Under the pieces are notes generated by a model, which did not search any database, had not been told where the DNA came from, and saw nothing but the letters and a program-made list of their open reading frames with translations. The translations under genes were made by a program, and so were the position numbers. This document shows, in pieces, positions 11,415 through 22,610 of a DNA stretch of 64,000 nt. Numbering within the stretch: position 1 is the first letter of the stretch; every line of letters starts with the position of its first letter. Source of the DNA: Volutella citrinella (taxonomy: Eukaryota; Ascomycota; Sordariomycetes; Hypocreales; Nectriaceae); NCBI GenBank assembly GCA_034401135.1, contig JAWZSP010000005.1, positions 372,001-436,000 of the forward strand, written 5' to 3'.

Positions 11415-13490
11415 TCATGGGAACCGTCCCTCAATATGTCCTTGGCTGACAATGCCCCTTTGCGATACCCAATTGCGTGCACGCTTTCCGAATATGTACC
11501 TGAGCCATAGAGTAAGGAGCTGCTGCTCGTCCAGGACAAGGGTAATGAAAACTTACATCGGAATGGCTGTCAGTGAGCATGCAACCGTAATCCCGCCTAT
11601 GGTGAAGAAGGTTGCGCGTATACCCTTAACAACGATCCAATCATTCATGTAGAAGACTAGGCCAAAAGAAAACATATTCTTGATAAAATTGACAACGCCA
11701 AGGGCCTCTCCGGCTTGATCACGGTGGCAATCAACAACGTAGGTAATCACGCTGGTCGCGCCAAGCTGAATGCCAAAGTTGATGAGCCCAAGGCATACGA
11801 CCACCGGGACGGGCCAAGGGTCTTTGGTGAAACTCGATTGTCCCCAGGCAAAAAAGCCCGATCCTGTAAATGCAAGGTACGCTACCATGATGGGTAGTCG
11901 AAACTCGGGTTCTTCATTGGAATCAGATGAGCTCATCATCGGGGCGGTGGGATGTACTACGCACCATATATGCCACCATTCTTCCTCGACAGCGTGTTTC
12001 CGACGTAGTCAACCAAAGGGCCGGCTAAGAGCATTCCCAAGATGGATGCTACAAAGGAAGAAGCATTCGTTGCGCCCACTGCTGTGACGGAGAAGTTGTA
12101 GGGCGGAGCAGAGAAGATTTGAGACAGGCTGATTGCGATGCCGACGAGCCAGGCGATGCAAGTCGAAAATAAAATAGATGACCAGAAAACTGCCGGCGAG
12201 AGCAGCAAGATGAAGGGCCGAAGTAGTGAGGTCCAGAAAGATACATCATTCTTATAGCCGCTGTACGGCCGAAGGCGCTTGGCCAGGCTGTAAGGAGCCG
12301 CCGAAGGATGAGCTCCAGTAGAGTAGCCTTCACGACCTTCCTTTGAACCATAGTCGATCTCCTGCACTGTCGGTGTATTTTCTGACGTCTCTTTCTGTAG
12401 TCTTGTCTGGAACAAAGCATAAGAAAAAGGTAAGCAAGTGAACAGAAAACTGGCAAGGAAACAGAAAATGGAAATTTCACCTCTTGAAGCGACTGGGGTG
12501 AGGTTTGTGGCTCACGTGCAAACGCCGTCTCAGGCATCCAGAAAATAGCCATGAGGAGATGGATGCCAAAGGCAGCTCCTAGTGTGTAAAAGGCGGCACG
12601 AAAGCCTGCATATTGGATAATCGGGCCACCTATGGTGTGGATGTCATGAATCAGCCCAAGAAATAAGTAAAGGATGGGGTTAATAGCAGCGGCAACATAC
12701 TGATGACTGAAGCCAAGTTGATCCCTCCAAGGACACTCAGGTTAAAGAGGGCGGAACGAAAGCCACGTTCATGTATGCACCTATATATTTCAAGGTTATC
12801 AGTGTGCTGCTTGCCCCCTCCTTCCGGTCAAGGGGATCTGAATGGTTTCAAGCAATTTACCTACCAAACATCTGCGATGGATGCTGGGACAAGAGCTTCC
12901 AGAGGAGCCATGCAGAATCCAGTAAAGAGCCTGGAGATTATGAGAGACACCAAAGACTGAGATGCAGCAGCCCAAAAGCAAGTGACCATCAGTCCCAGAC
13001 TCGTGAACAGGTAGACGGGACGCTTTCCGTACTTGACAGCGAGAGTATTCCAGATGAGGCTTCCCAGTCCAATACAAGCAATGGGCCCACCTTGCATACC
13101 GATGTTCCAGACCGCAAGGGAGACCTGGTACGACTCGGACAATTGGACGTAAGCAGGCCCAAGGATAGGTCCAGCAGCTACTCAGTTAGAAGGATACCCA
13201 TGGCAAAAGGCGTCCGGATGGGGAAGGCAAGGAAACTCACCACCAACGGCGCCACACCCAAAGACAAAACTGATTGTGAATAGCTCCTTTCTCATACGCG
13301 ACCAGTTGTAAGGGTCATTTGGATCATCCGTGGGCTGCGGAACGAGGATTACGTTGCTTTTTGGGTCGCGCTTGACAGAGGTCAATGCCATGCCTGGAAC
13401 CTCGACATCTGATGGATCACCAGGCCTGCCCAGAACCGCAGTGCCTGGGACCTCGTGGGCATTTGGACACTCCAAAACTCCAAGGCCCAT
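11415..13490 (-). CDS. MFS transporter, DHA1-type exporter
   Basis: Seven exons (13490-13241, 13177-12865, 12780-12701, 12629-12481, 12406-11965, 11911-11557, 11499-11415) encode 557 aa; all junction phases agree. The cytoplasmic N-tail ends in DDPNDPYNWSRMRK, typical of fungal DHA1 (H+ antiporter) carriers. Two sets of six membrane segments follow. The first half contains the loop between TM2 and TM3 with KYGKRPVYL. A charged central loop lies near residues 290-330. The tail after the last helix is YIFGKRARNW, the usual end of the family, and is supplied by the short last exon. Likely a plasma-membrane drug or metabolite exporter. It has no exact GTGGGGWA site upstream, so its membership in the neighbouring block is uncertain. 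Confidence 0.88.
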
Positions 13491-14257
13491 TGTGGTTCGA
13501 TGGTTGGCGATGTTGATAAAAGCTTAAAAATCGGCGATGCGAGCAGGTTACAGGGTAGCATTCAAGATGACAGCCTGGGCGTCTGACTAATGCTTGAAAA
13601 AATCAGAGCTGGTCTTGTATCTTAGATAAGACCGCCAGGATCTTATAGTCCTTTCCACCAGGGTTGACCAGAAAGAGCGCCACTCTCCATTTGATGACAG
13701 TGTGTCAGCTGATTGGACTGCGTCCAGTTGCCCGGAGTCCCCGCTCGGCCGCCGATGGAGTAGGTAGTCGGATTCAATGGAGTTGGTGCTCGGTAACTGG
13801 TGGGCGGCAACTCCATGTGGAGAGGCAGGAAAAGCTGGGGTAATCCACTGGGGCGCGCCACCCCGTTCGCAATTGGCCGAATCCAAGGCCGCTTGGCTTT
13901 GCTAATGGGTCTGGACCGGCAAGCAAGCCCGCTAGCCAAGACCATTGCTGTGCCACGCGTATGCTAGACACCTCCGTTGGTGGTGGACGGGCCTTGCGAC
14001 AGGATGCGGAGGATGGGTCTGAGATCCGTAGTAGTTACGAGCGATATGGGCCTGATAGAGATTGGATATCACGCTATGATTATTTACGCTACAAGTGACG
14101 CAGTCCAACGCAACGCCTAGGCAGTCATCGTCGGAAAGAGATTTGGAGAACAATCACAGGCTCCATTCGCGTATTGCAGGTATCGCATTCGGCAGAGGAA
14201 GATGGAATCGACCCTTAATTAAATCATGTACTTGGTTGAACTGCGAAGCTATCTGTT
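13491..14257. other. intergenic, upstream of the MFS gene
   Basis: Lies between the MFS start and the stop of the hydrolase, both on the minus strand. Open frames here show no recognisable domain. No exact GTGGGGWA element was seen. Confidence 0.45.
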
Positions 14258-16157
14258 TCATCGCTGGACAAAAGGCAGCATCATGTCAACCCTCAGGAAC
14301 CGATTGTATCCGCCGAATCGCGCTTCGGTTCGATCACCACCGTCATGCCGCATAATCCCCATTAGGCTGTCACTGTCCTTTGCAGATAGCTCGACCCGGA
14401 TCGAGTGTCCCCTTTCAAAGACCATGCTTGTTGGCTGTATTGGTATCTTGACAGTGTAGACAGCGCCCGCTTCGACTGGAGCGGCGCGTTCCTGGAGCAG
14501 CCACGGCAAATGCTCTGTTGAGTATTTCGGATCCAGTTCGCGGTGAGAAAGACGAAAGAAGCCACGTGTGACAGAGTCAGTGACTTCACCGTGATTTCCA
14601 GTAAAAGCCAGGGGCTTGCCCCGAGGGTCGATGTTTGTGATGGAAATAAAAACATCCATGTCACTTGCACCCGTGGACACTTCTGCCTCCAAGTAAGGGA
14701 ACCCGAGCAACTCGAATTCGCGATCCAGCGGCTCGGTCTGGAATTGCGCTTTCCCGTTTAAGCCCGGGTATTCGCATACGGTCTGTTTCGGGGGTTGGGC
14801 CTCTGCGCGTGAAGGCGCCAGGATCCCGCCAGCTCCAAAGGACAAACGCAGGTGGCGGGTATCAGGGGGGGGGAAATCCTGCTCCGTGCGGCTGAAATGC
14901 CCCGTACCCTTCCTAATCAGAAGGTCCACCTTTGGGGCCTCGGCCATGCCATTGTCCTTGTCGAGGAGGAAGTGATCCAAGAAGCGCCTCTGCTTTTCCA
15001 CGAGCTGACGATTGTAATAGGCACCTAAATGGTCTCCGCAATGCATTTCGAGATACTTGTTTTTCGAAGAAGCTCTCATGTAGCCGACAATATTGCCAGG
15101 CGAGTGGAGCTCCGTATCCATCCAGTTGCCAGCAGACAAGAGGGGCACCTCAACGTCCTCGGCGTGCCTGTGGCGATCAAGATGCGGCCACGGACCCTCG
15201 CAACGATATTCAGCCTCAGAAATGAGTTTGATAAAGTCCACTCGCTGAGTCCGCAAGACTTGATCGTCGACTCCCTCACTGAAGCCGTGCTGGTACGGCA
15301 GCACCGCATTTTTCCACCAGTGTGCAAGGAACTGGCTGTTGGGAATGCCTCCCGGGCGAGCAAACTGAGAGTAGAAGTCATTGCCGGCCTCCCATGGAAT
15401 GATGGCTTTGAGCGACGGCGGCTTCTGCTGAGCTGCCGTCCAGCCAACCATGCCAAGGTAGCTGATGCCCGTCATGCCTACCCTACCATTGCACCAGCCT
15501 TGCTTCGCAATCCATTCGATGAGGTCGTAGAGGTCTAGAACAGGTCATGTGTTAGCCATGTCTTAATTCGCCCAGGGACTTTCGCATCTACCCGCGGTGC
15601 GTAGGAGGGTGAAGCGAAAAGGCGTCTAGGGCTCGCAAAGGGGTGGCTCACCATCTCCCTCGGCATCGCTGTCAATTTCGCGGGTCCTAGCAATGCCCCA
15701 TGGATCAAAGATGCCCGGGCTGCCCCCGATTCCACGCGCGTCCACACGGGCTAGGGCGTAGCCAAATTCGCTTGTCTGTTGAGTGTCGGTTGTGTCAGCT
15801 TCCGCTTCCACCCCGCCAGGAATGCCATCGAGTCAAACCTACCCAGACCAACGGATCTGCATACTCCATGCACGCATCAGGACCTAGCGGCGTAATCTTG
15901 GCGTGCATCTTGCTGTAAACATCGGTCCGCGGTAGACCCCATTCTAGGGCATGGATGTCCTTTCCATACGGACTCATGGACAAGAGGCAGGGTACGGAAG
16001 CCCCCTTGCCTGTCGAATCGGACAACGGTAAGAAGATGTCGGCACAGAGTTCCTGTCCATCGCGCATGGGAATGTAAACATCTTGAATCTTGGTATAGCC
16101 CTCTTCGCGAACAATTCGCACCGTCTCTCTGCGGGGGAGGGGAAGGGTGGGCGCCAT
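14258..16157 (-). CDS. CocE/NonD-type alpha/beta hydrolase (X-Pro dipeptidyl-peptidase-like)
   Basis: Three exons (16157-15843, 15775-15652, 15534-14258) encode 571 aa. The ATG at 16157 has an AAAATGGCG context. The N-terminal part has DVYIPMRDGQELCADIF and SPYGKD, typical of the CocE/NonD family. The nucleophile Ser sits in MTGISYLGM (GxSYxG). The C-terminal third is the jelly-roll XPDP_C domain (FELLGFPYLEAEVS, RGHSIRVELSAKD). Relatives cleave esters or amides, such as cocaine esterase and glutaryl-acylase. The natural substrate is unknown; deacylation of a plant conjugate feeding the neighbouring pathway is only inference. A TACCCCAC element lies about 200 bp upstream. Confidence 0.9.
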
Positions 16158-16962
16158 TTTGGATAAGGAAGGCAACGTGTGAGGCTTGCCGAGTTGATGG
16201 GACTATAATAGCGGCTTAAAGACAATGGTTGTATGCGAGCCGATAAGAAGACTGCTGTGTAGGGCATGTGGTTCACCGTGTGAGCAGCATACTTCGCGTC
16301 CGTCTCTACGTTTTAGGCTGTAGTGTGGGCCCCAATAAATGCTCAATTTTAGTACCCCACGCATCTTCCGATCATGGATCTTCCTGGACCCCGTCGGCAC
16401 TTGGCTGGAGAATGCGTCATCGACAGATGTCGGCAACGCCGACCCCTCGCAGCTTCTCCATTTTTGCCGACAGAGCACCTAGGGACCCTTGAAAACCCGG
16501 CCCATTTTTGCCGGGGCCCTCGCATGGTCGGATGCCAAGTGATGACGGCATGCATCGCCGTAGACTACGTGTTTGTAAGCTGTCTCCCTTCAGATGCTGA
16601 TGCGTCTGCTAAGGACCAAGTTCTGTACAATTCAAGATCATGGCTAAAATAAACCGGATAGGGGCTTTGGTGCGAAGAGCGGTTGAAGCAACCGCTCGAA
16701 TAGCTTCCTCGCGGTAAATGGGTGACTACGTAGAAAGGCAGCACTGAACACATAGCTGAGCGCCTTGTACTTTCCGGTCGTCTATGAGAGCAGCTAGATA
16801 GGAGGAAATGTAGGAGATGAAAAATATACACAACCGGAGTCATGCGATATTTGGCATTGATAGGAGTAATAAAAGTTCCCTCTTCTACCATTTAAGTCAC
16901 ATTTGCCCCCTCAACTCCGACGGGAGGCTTTGCTTCTCTCGCGAGGTTTCTTTCCGTCGCGC
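16158..16962. other. intergenic, promoter of the hydrolase
   Basis: Holds the upstream region of the minus-strand hydrolase and the 3' region of the minus-strand P450. No gene recognised. Confidence 0.45.
16353..16360 (-). promoter_or_regulatory. TACCCCAC (GTGGGGTA) promoter element
   Basis: Exact copy of the shared GTGGGGWA element, on the coding strand of the hydrolase and about 195 bp before its ATG. Confidence 0.45.
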
Positions 16963-18996
16963 CTAGGCCCAGGGAAAGGGTCGCTTCTGATTCAGCACCA
17001 CCTCAATGTCCTTTTGACTATTGAAATCATGATTTGCTGTTTTCCATTCCCTCTCCGGATATTTCAGGGCCAAGTCAAAATACAACAGGATTGTGGGAAC
17101 CACCTTTTGAATTTCCTTTTATCCAGCTTCTAGTCAGCACATACACGGCTCGAGACATAGGCGGATACGGTGCAAGAAGTTGTGCTGAGGACGATTGCTA
17201 GACCACAGTAGAGAGACGATTAGGTACTTACAACGATTGATATGTTCTTTCCAAGGCAGGTTCTACTCCCGGCTCCAAATTGAATCATGTGCCGATTCAT
17301 GAGAGCAATCCTTTCTGGAGAACTGTCCAGCCACCGCTCCGGGCGGAAGGTCTCCGCATCGTCACCAAAAACACTCTTGTCACGATGGATGACGAAGGCG
17401 TTGCTGCCCACAAGTACGGATCCTGGTATCCATTGGCCCGAGATTGTGACACCCTCGGCGGGGGTGATTCGTTGGTATGGGAAAGCAACGCTTGGCCAGA
17501 TCCTCATAGCCTCCTTGACCAACACTTTAGCACTATGCATTTGGTGGAAAGTAGCAATGGGCATTAGTAGGGGCCCGGGAGAATTAACTTACCTTGGCAA
17601 CGGCCAGTAAGTAAGGCATGCAACTGGTGGTTTCGAATGAGACGACATCCTGGACCTTGGCTTCTGCAACGACCTGATCAACTTCTTTCCGCAGCTTGGC
17701 ATAGATATCTGGGTTCTTGAGGGCGTAGTAAAACATTGCACGAATAACAATTGCTGTCGTGTCGGAACCGGCGAACCTGCAAGCTTCCTGTCAGTCTCGG
17801 CTCCTACGGCTCCGACCGGGAACTCCGTCGCGGGGTGGGTTGGCTCATACAGGGAGGATGAGGCTTCGACAGCTACGTGACCCTTGGTCCATTCCTCGGG
17901 TTTCTTCCGATGCTGGGCCATCCAAAAAGTAATCATGTCAGGCGACGCGTCTTTTTCTTGCACGCTCATGCGCTCCAAAATGGCGTTGGCCGCAAAAGCG
18001 TTGAACGATTTTCGTGCCTCGATGGATTCGCTGATGAATGGAAGCAGCGAGGTGACTCGGTTGATGACCCATTTCTTGAAATAAGGAACTAGGCCGAGCC
18101 AGTAGTGCAAGCCTACGGCATCTTCGATGGCTTTGCACCAACCTTCTTTGTCATGCCCGGCTCTAAGAAAGCCGAGTTCCTTGCCTATGGCCTGAATTCA
18201 TTGCATCGGATCAGAGGTTGGATCTTGGGCGGGCACACGAGCACTCACAAGTTCCCCAATAACGTCAAAGGCATACCACAAGAGCCATTGGTCCTTCACG
18301 AACAGGTTGGGTTAGGCTTCATTGGGAATATCTCGAGCCTCATAGGGATGATTCTCACCAGCATGATGGACTGATTGGGAGAGGCACGCTTGCCTAACTC
18401 GTCCAAGAGAGTCCTCGTGCACTTATTGAACTTTTCTTCCATCTTCAGGATTGATGTCATTGAATAGCCGGGGGCGGCGTTGCGGCGGCGTTTTGCGTGA
18501 GTCGAGTTGTTTGACTCGGTGAAGCTGTCCTTGGGATCTGAAAAGGCCCACACGGTATACCAAGGTCCCTTGGTGAAGCCGTTGTTGGCAGCACCGTATA
18601 GCACGCTGATAGCAGCTGGGTCCGCAATCTGAAGCTCGAAAGGCGATGTTCGTACGATGGCTGATGGGGTGCATGGATGGGTTAGTTCTCAGAGCTTTGG
18701 CTGTTGGGAATGGCTATTTGCGACGACTTACGACCGTATTTCTTATGCAAGCGCAGCATCGTCTCGTGATGCTTGTTGCCCCAGGCGTCGCACACGAGCC
18801 ACCATCGTGTAATGCTTGCCCAAAAGGGTCCTGGAAACCTAGAGAGGGGGGAGAAATACCTTCTCTTCAAGGCGCCAAGCACAAAGATGAGGGCGAGCGC
18901 CACGATGCTGGCCAGTGCGCCAACTCTGACGGCATCTATCCAATTCTGTTGTTGCACAAGGCGGCGCATGTTTTCCAACTGGTGATTGAATTCCAT
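16963..18996 (-). CDS. cytochrome P450, pisatin-demethylase-like (first of three related copies)
   Basis: Seven exons (18996-18732, 18660-18359, 18293-18249, 18191-17851, 17776-17593, 17513-17232, 17115-16963) encode 523 aa. An N-terminal membrane anchor (about residues 24-44) precedes the FPGPF hinge. YAFDVIGEL comes from a 45-bp exon. The oxygen-binding I-helix has AGSDTTA, the K-helix is KEAMR, PERW follows, and the haem loop is FGAGSRTCLGKNIS. The last exon completes EIQKVVPTILLYFD and ends in PFPWA. It is an ER-bound haem monooxygenase. Relatives include pisatin demethylase and other hydroxylases or demethylases of aromatic compounds; the substrate is inferred only from context. The acceptor before KEAMR was chosen because it restores MPYLLAVAKEAMR. 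Confidence 0.9.
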
Positions 18997-19571
18997 CGTA
19001 GACTGATGACGTGGATATGGGGTCAAGTTCAGGTCGTGCAATGTCTAGATTAGGCTTCAGATTTTGGCCAAGCGTGGGGAATCAGACCAAGTATTGAGAA
19101 CAGAGGGCAACAGAGGCAGAGAACAAGATGCGGCCAAGTTCAGCGGTGGACTTTTTAACAATGCTCAAAGCTGTAAATCATGCATCTTGCCACTAGTAAC
19201 ATGCTGCTCTTAGGAGCACAAGCAAGCGATTGCCTCCACACGACTCCGTATGATGAGACCCCGCCATTTCCGACGCCGATCGACATGGATCCTTGCGACG
19301 TCACAGCTTACCCCCCAGCTGTGTGTTCCCAGACTGAGCCATTGCTTGGGAAAACCGAGAGACGGCCCCCGCCGGCCGACGCTATGCCAGTATTCGCTCG
19401 TGATCGTCCAAAACGCCGGCCATCAAACTGTAAATTCCGTGCTGGTACAGAGTGACAGATTATCGGAAGGGCAATCACTTTCCCTCTTTGGACATCATAC
19501 ATAGTGCTCAGGGAAGATGATATTTTGCCTCTAGATGACCGATGGCGGGCGGCTGTGCCCTCCCTTTACGT
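18997..19571. other. intergenic, promoter of the P450
   Basis: Region upstream of the minus-strand P450 and downstream of the minus-strand dehydrogenase. It carries GTGGGGAA close to the P450 start. No gene recognised. Confidence 0.45.
19074..19081 (+). promoter_or_regulatory. GTGGGGAA promoter element
   Basis: Exact shared element 78 bp upstream of the P450 ATG at 18996. Confidence 0.45.
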
Positions 19572-20510
19572 CTATAAGCCACTTTGGTTTTGGAAAAACG
19601 GAGACTGATTTGTTGCCCTCCATGCTCGGGAGTTCTGCTCTCCCAGCCACTTCGGCTCCAACTCGGAGATGCCATCTTCTAGCTCAACAACCATATTTCT
19701 TCCCACAAAGAGAGCCTTGCCATTCATGGCTCGGCCTGCCAGGTATGCCATAGCCTTACCAACCAACTCGCCACTGGTGACCTCGACCCCCTTTTCTGCA
19801 AGAATGCGACGATGGTGTTGCGTCAGAAGAGCAGACTCCGCCATCCATGGCGCCACCACATTAACAGTGATGTTATACTTCTGAGAGTTTGCCCTCATTG
19901 ATCTCATGAGACCAACAACCTGTCCACGCATGCACACTCTCATCAGTACTTGTTCTGACTATGGAGCACAATACCATGGTAGGACATCCGGCATACGTAC
20001 CCCGTGTTTCGCCGCGTTGTATGCTGGGATCATCTTCTCTCCCAAATACCCGGCAGAGGATGCAACCAGGATGATGGATCCACCAGTAGGTTGCTTCCTC
20101 ATATGATGAACTGCGACCTTTACCGTGTCAAGGACTCCTTTCAAGTTGATTTCAATAACAGAGTGCTTAGGCCGCTTAAGCTCCCCTGTGGCCTCGTCCA
20201 GCTGGTCTTGGAAGATATCTTCGACCTCACCAATGCCGGCATTGGCAACCACGACATCGATGGAACCGTACATCCTTATCGCCTCCTTCATGGCAAAGGT
20301 GAGGGTCGACCATTTCGTAACATCGCACTGGACATAGACTGCACCGTCAATAGTTTCAGGTGGCGGCCGCAGGTCGGCGATGATGACCAGAGAGCCCAGC
20401 CTGGTAAATTGTCGAGCGGCACACCAGCCCAATCCACTGGACGCCCCGGTGATGAGAACGACTTTGCCCTTGTTGCTACCCAGGGATTCAGAGTCGATGG
20501 AGATATCCAT
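19572..20510 (-). CDS. short-chain dehydrogenase/reductase A
   Basis: Two exons (20510-20001 and 19919-19572, intron 81 bp) encode 285 aa. The Rossmann start VVLITGASSGLG binds NAD(P). NAG appears in VVANAGIG. The catalytic Ser lies in VASSAGYLG and the YxxxK pair in YNAAK, followed by HGVVGLMRS across the intron. The ending (LEPKWLGEQNS) closely resembles that of the divergent neighbour at 20991, so the two are an old duplicate pair. The fold resembles 15-hydroxyprostaglandin dehydrogenase-type SDRs. It interconverts an alcohol and a carbonyl; the substrate is unknown. Confidence 0.9.
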
Positions 20511-20990
20511 GGCCGCTGGCAGGGAGGGGTAGCGGTATTCTAGGTTTCCGATTTTCTGTAGACGCCACAATTTGGTCGTACCCAAAGACTTGATGGGCAA
20601 GTGAGGTTTGTCGGTGAGTACAATCGGATGACCTTTGAAGCACGAAGTTGATTAAAAAAGTGCGGCCGGCCATCCCCTCGTAGGAGAGAGAAGAAGCCGA
20701 GTGATGAGGAAAGCGGGTCGGGATGGCTCGAAGAGTAGTCGGCTGAGACGCCGCATTAGTCTGACCCCACGGATGCCGACACAAGCATCGGGTGGGCGGT
20801 GGGGTGAAGTGCGAGGAAGTGCTGTCCTGTCCGCGCCTTGCCCAAACTCACTGTCAAGTTTCAAGAAGCATCATAAAATGGTCAGTTCCGTGCCTAATTC
20901 GGTGCATACTTCTAAAAGCATTTACGAGCCAAACTACTATAAACCTTTCAAGCCCTGCTTCCACACCCTTATACTACAACATCCATCATA
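20511..20990. promoter_or_regulatory. shared divergent promoter of the two short-chain dehydrogenases
   Basis: A 480-bp region separates the divergent ATGs at 20510 and 20991. It holds near-matches to the shared element in both orientations (ACCCCAC at 20764-20770 and GTGGGGTG at 20799-20806). A TATAAA at 20938-20943 points toward the plus-strand gene, 48 bp from its ATG. Confidence 0.5.
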
Positions 20991-22014
20991 ATGACACATA
21001 TCCTCGTCAATTTCAAAGCCTTCGACTCCCTCAAGGACAAGACCGTCGTCATTACCGGCGGCGCAACAGGAATTGGTCTTGCTGCTGCGAAGAAGGCTCA
21101 TGGTACGACAACAGGCCATTCCCTAACTCAAGTTTCCCAGGCAACGAGGCGACTAATGATTGAAGGCTATGGAGCCAATGTGGTGGTAGGAGATATTGCC
21201 GTAGAGGTCGGAATGAGCCTGCAGAGCTCCCTTGGGCCCAGATGTCTATTTTTGCGTTGCGATGTGAGCTCCTATGAGGATCAGCTCTCACTCTTCAGCA
21301 AGGCCTACGATGCTTTTGGCGGTATCCACGTTGTTTTAGCCAATGCCGCCGTGGTGGACTACGTTGATTGTTTCGCTCCAGCAGACAGTATCAATTCCGA
21401 ACCGCCATTGAGAGAGGTTGAAATCAATATTCGAGGTTCTCTGTTTACTACTAGGATCGGGTTACACTATCTACGCAAGGCAGGCGGGGGTGACCTTGTG
21501 CTCACCAGCAGCATCGGGGGTTTCAAGGAGACAGCGCACTTGACACCATATGTGGCAAGCAAGCACGCCGTCATTGGGATCATGAGGGGACTCAGGCTCA
21601 GCACTCTATCAGAAGGAATCCGAGTCAATGTCGTCTGCCCTTGGATGACAAGTAGGTATTCTGTAGTATGTCGAACACACGTGGAGGCTCTGCTGACGGT
21701 GTACAGGGACTGCAATGACCAAGGGCATCGAGAGGGGCTGGCTTGAGCTGGACTTGCCAGCAAATCAGCCGGAAGATGTGGCTAATGCCCTGTTGATTTG
21801 TGCAACAGCAGATCGGGCTGGGCCGAACTCAAGTCACGGCCAGGCGCAGCTGCCTTTCCACGGCAAAATTGTGTTCGCGGCTGGGGGGGAGGCGTATGAG
21901 ATAGAAGATAAGCTACAGGCCTTGGAGCCCGAATGGCTGGGTAATGCAAACAGCGAGGCCCTAAAACTCGGACAAGAGTATCTCCATTCCGGGTCGACAA
22001 GCTGGAAGCACTAA
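20991..22014 (+). CDS. short-chain dehydrogenase/reductase B
   Basis: Three exons (20991-21102, 21166-21651, 21707-22014) encode 301 aa. The first intron is 63 bp and free of stops, so the frame reads through it. Removing it joins KKAHG to YGANVVVGDI, the normal SDR order. The cofactor motif is TVVITGGATGIG, with LANAA, the catalytic Ser in TSSIGG and the YxxxK in YVASK. It ends LEPEWLGNANSE, like the paralogue at 19572-20510. It probably shares substrate class and regulation with that gene through their common promoter. Confidence 0.9.
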
Positions 22015-22610
22015 ATTGACGGGGTATTGTCGATGGCATGGATATCGATGACAGACAATCGTGAGCCTGCAAGGCATTAGTTTTCCGTGACAAACAGGCA
22101 TTGTCCGCAACTCTTTTCTCTATTCCACCGTCTCGTTTCGCCAGGGTTCCAGACCAAATCTGCACTCCCCAACAGAAGTTAACTAGCGTCAATGAAACAT
22201 CGAGTGTCAACTCAGCAGCGCCTACTGGATTTGGGAAGCCATGATCCGCAACTCTAACGGAATGAAAAGCTTACACTCCCCCCACTTTACAATCCTACCT
22301 CAAATGGGTGCTTGTAGCTCACAACTTGACGTCCCAAGAGGGCAAGGGCTTAATGGTGCAAGCTACGCTCGCTCATCAGGACGAGTGGGGAACTGCCTCA
22401 CTCCACTTGCCCCGGATCTCCGCATCTTTACCCCACTCGAGCCGTGCTGCCCTCCGCCACTGCCTCCGGGGACAGGGATGGCGACCGTGGAGCGCGATTG
22501 TAGGCTGTACTTAACCCATAGACCATCATATTGTAGATGAATCTAATTAATACATCAAGTCATATCGGGAGCAAACAGAGAAGACGCCATCCATACGACT
22601 GAGTGCAACC
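22015..22610. other. intergenic, promoter of the second P450
   Basis: Between two plus-strand genes. No coding signal recognised. It contains an inverted pair of the shared element, listed separately. Confidence 0.45.
22385..22436. promoter_or_regulatory. inverted pair GTGGGGAA / TACCCCAC
   Basis: GTGGGGAA at 22385-22392 and TACCCCAC at 22429-22436 face each other with a 36-bp spacer, 175-226 bp upstream of the P450 ATG. Two exact copies so close together suggest binding by a dimer or by two monomers. Confidence 0.5.
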
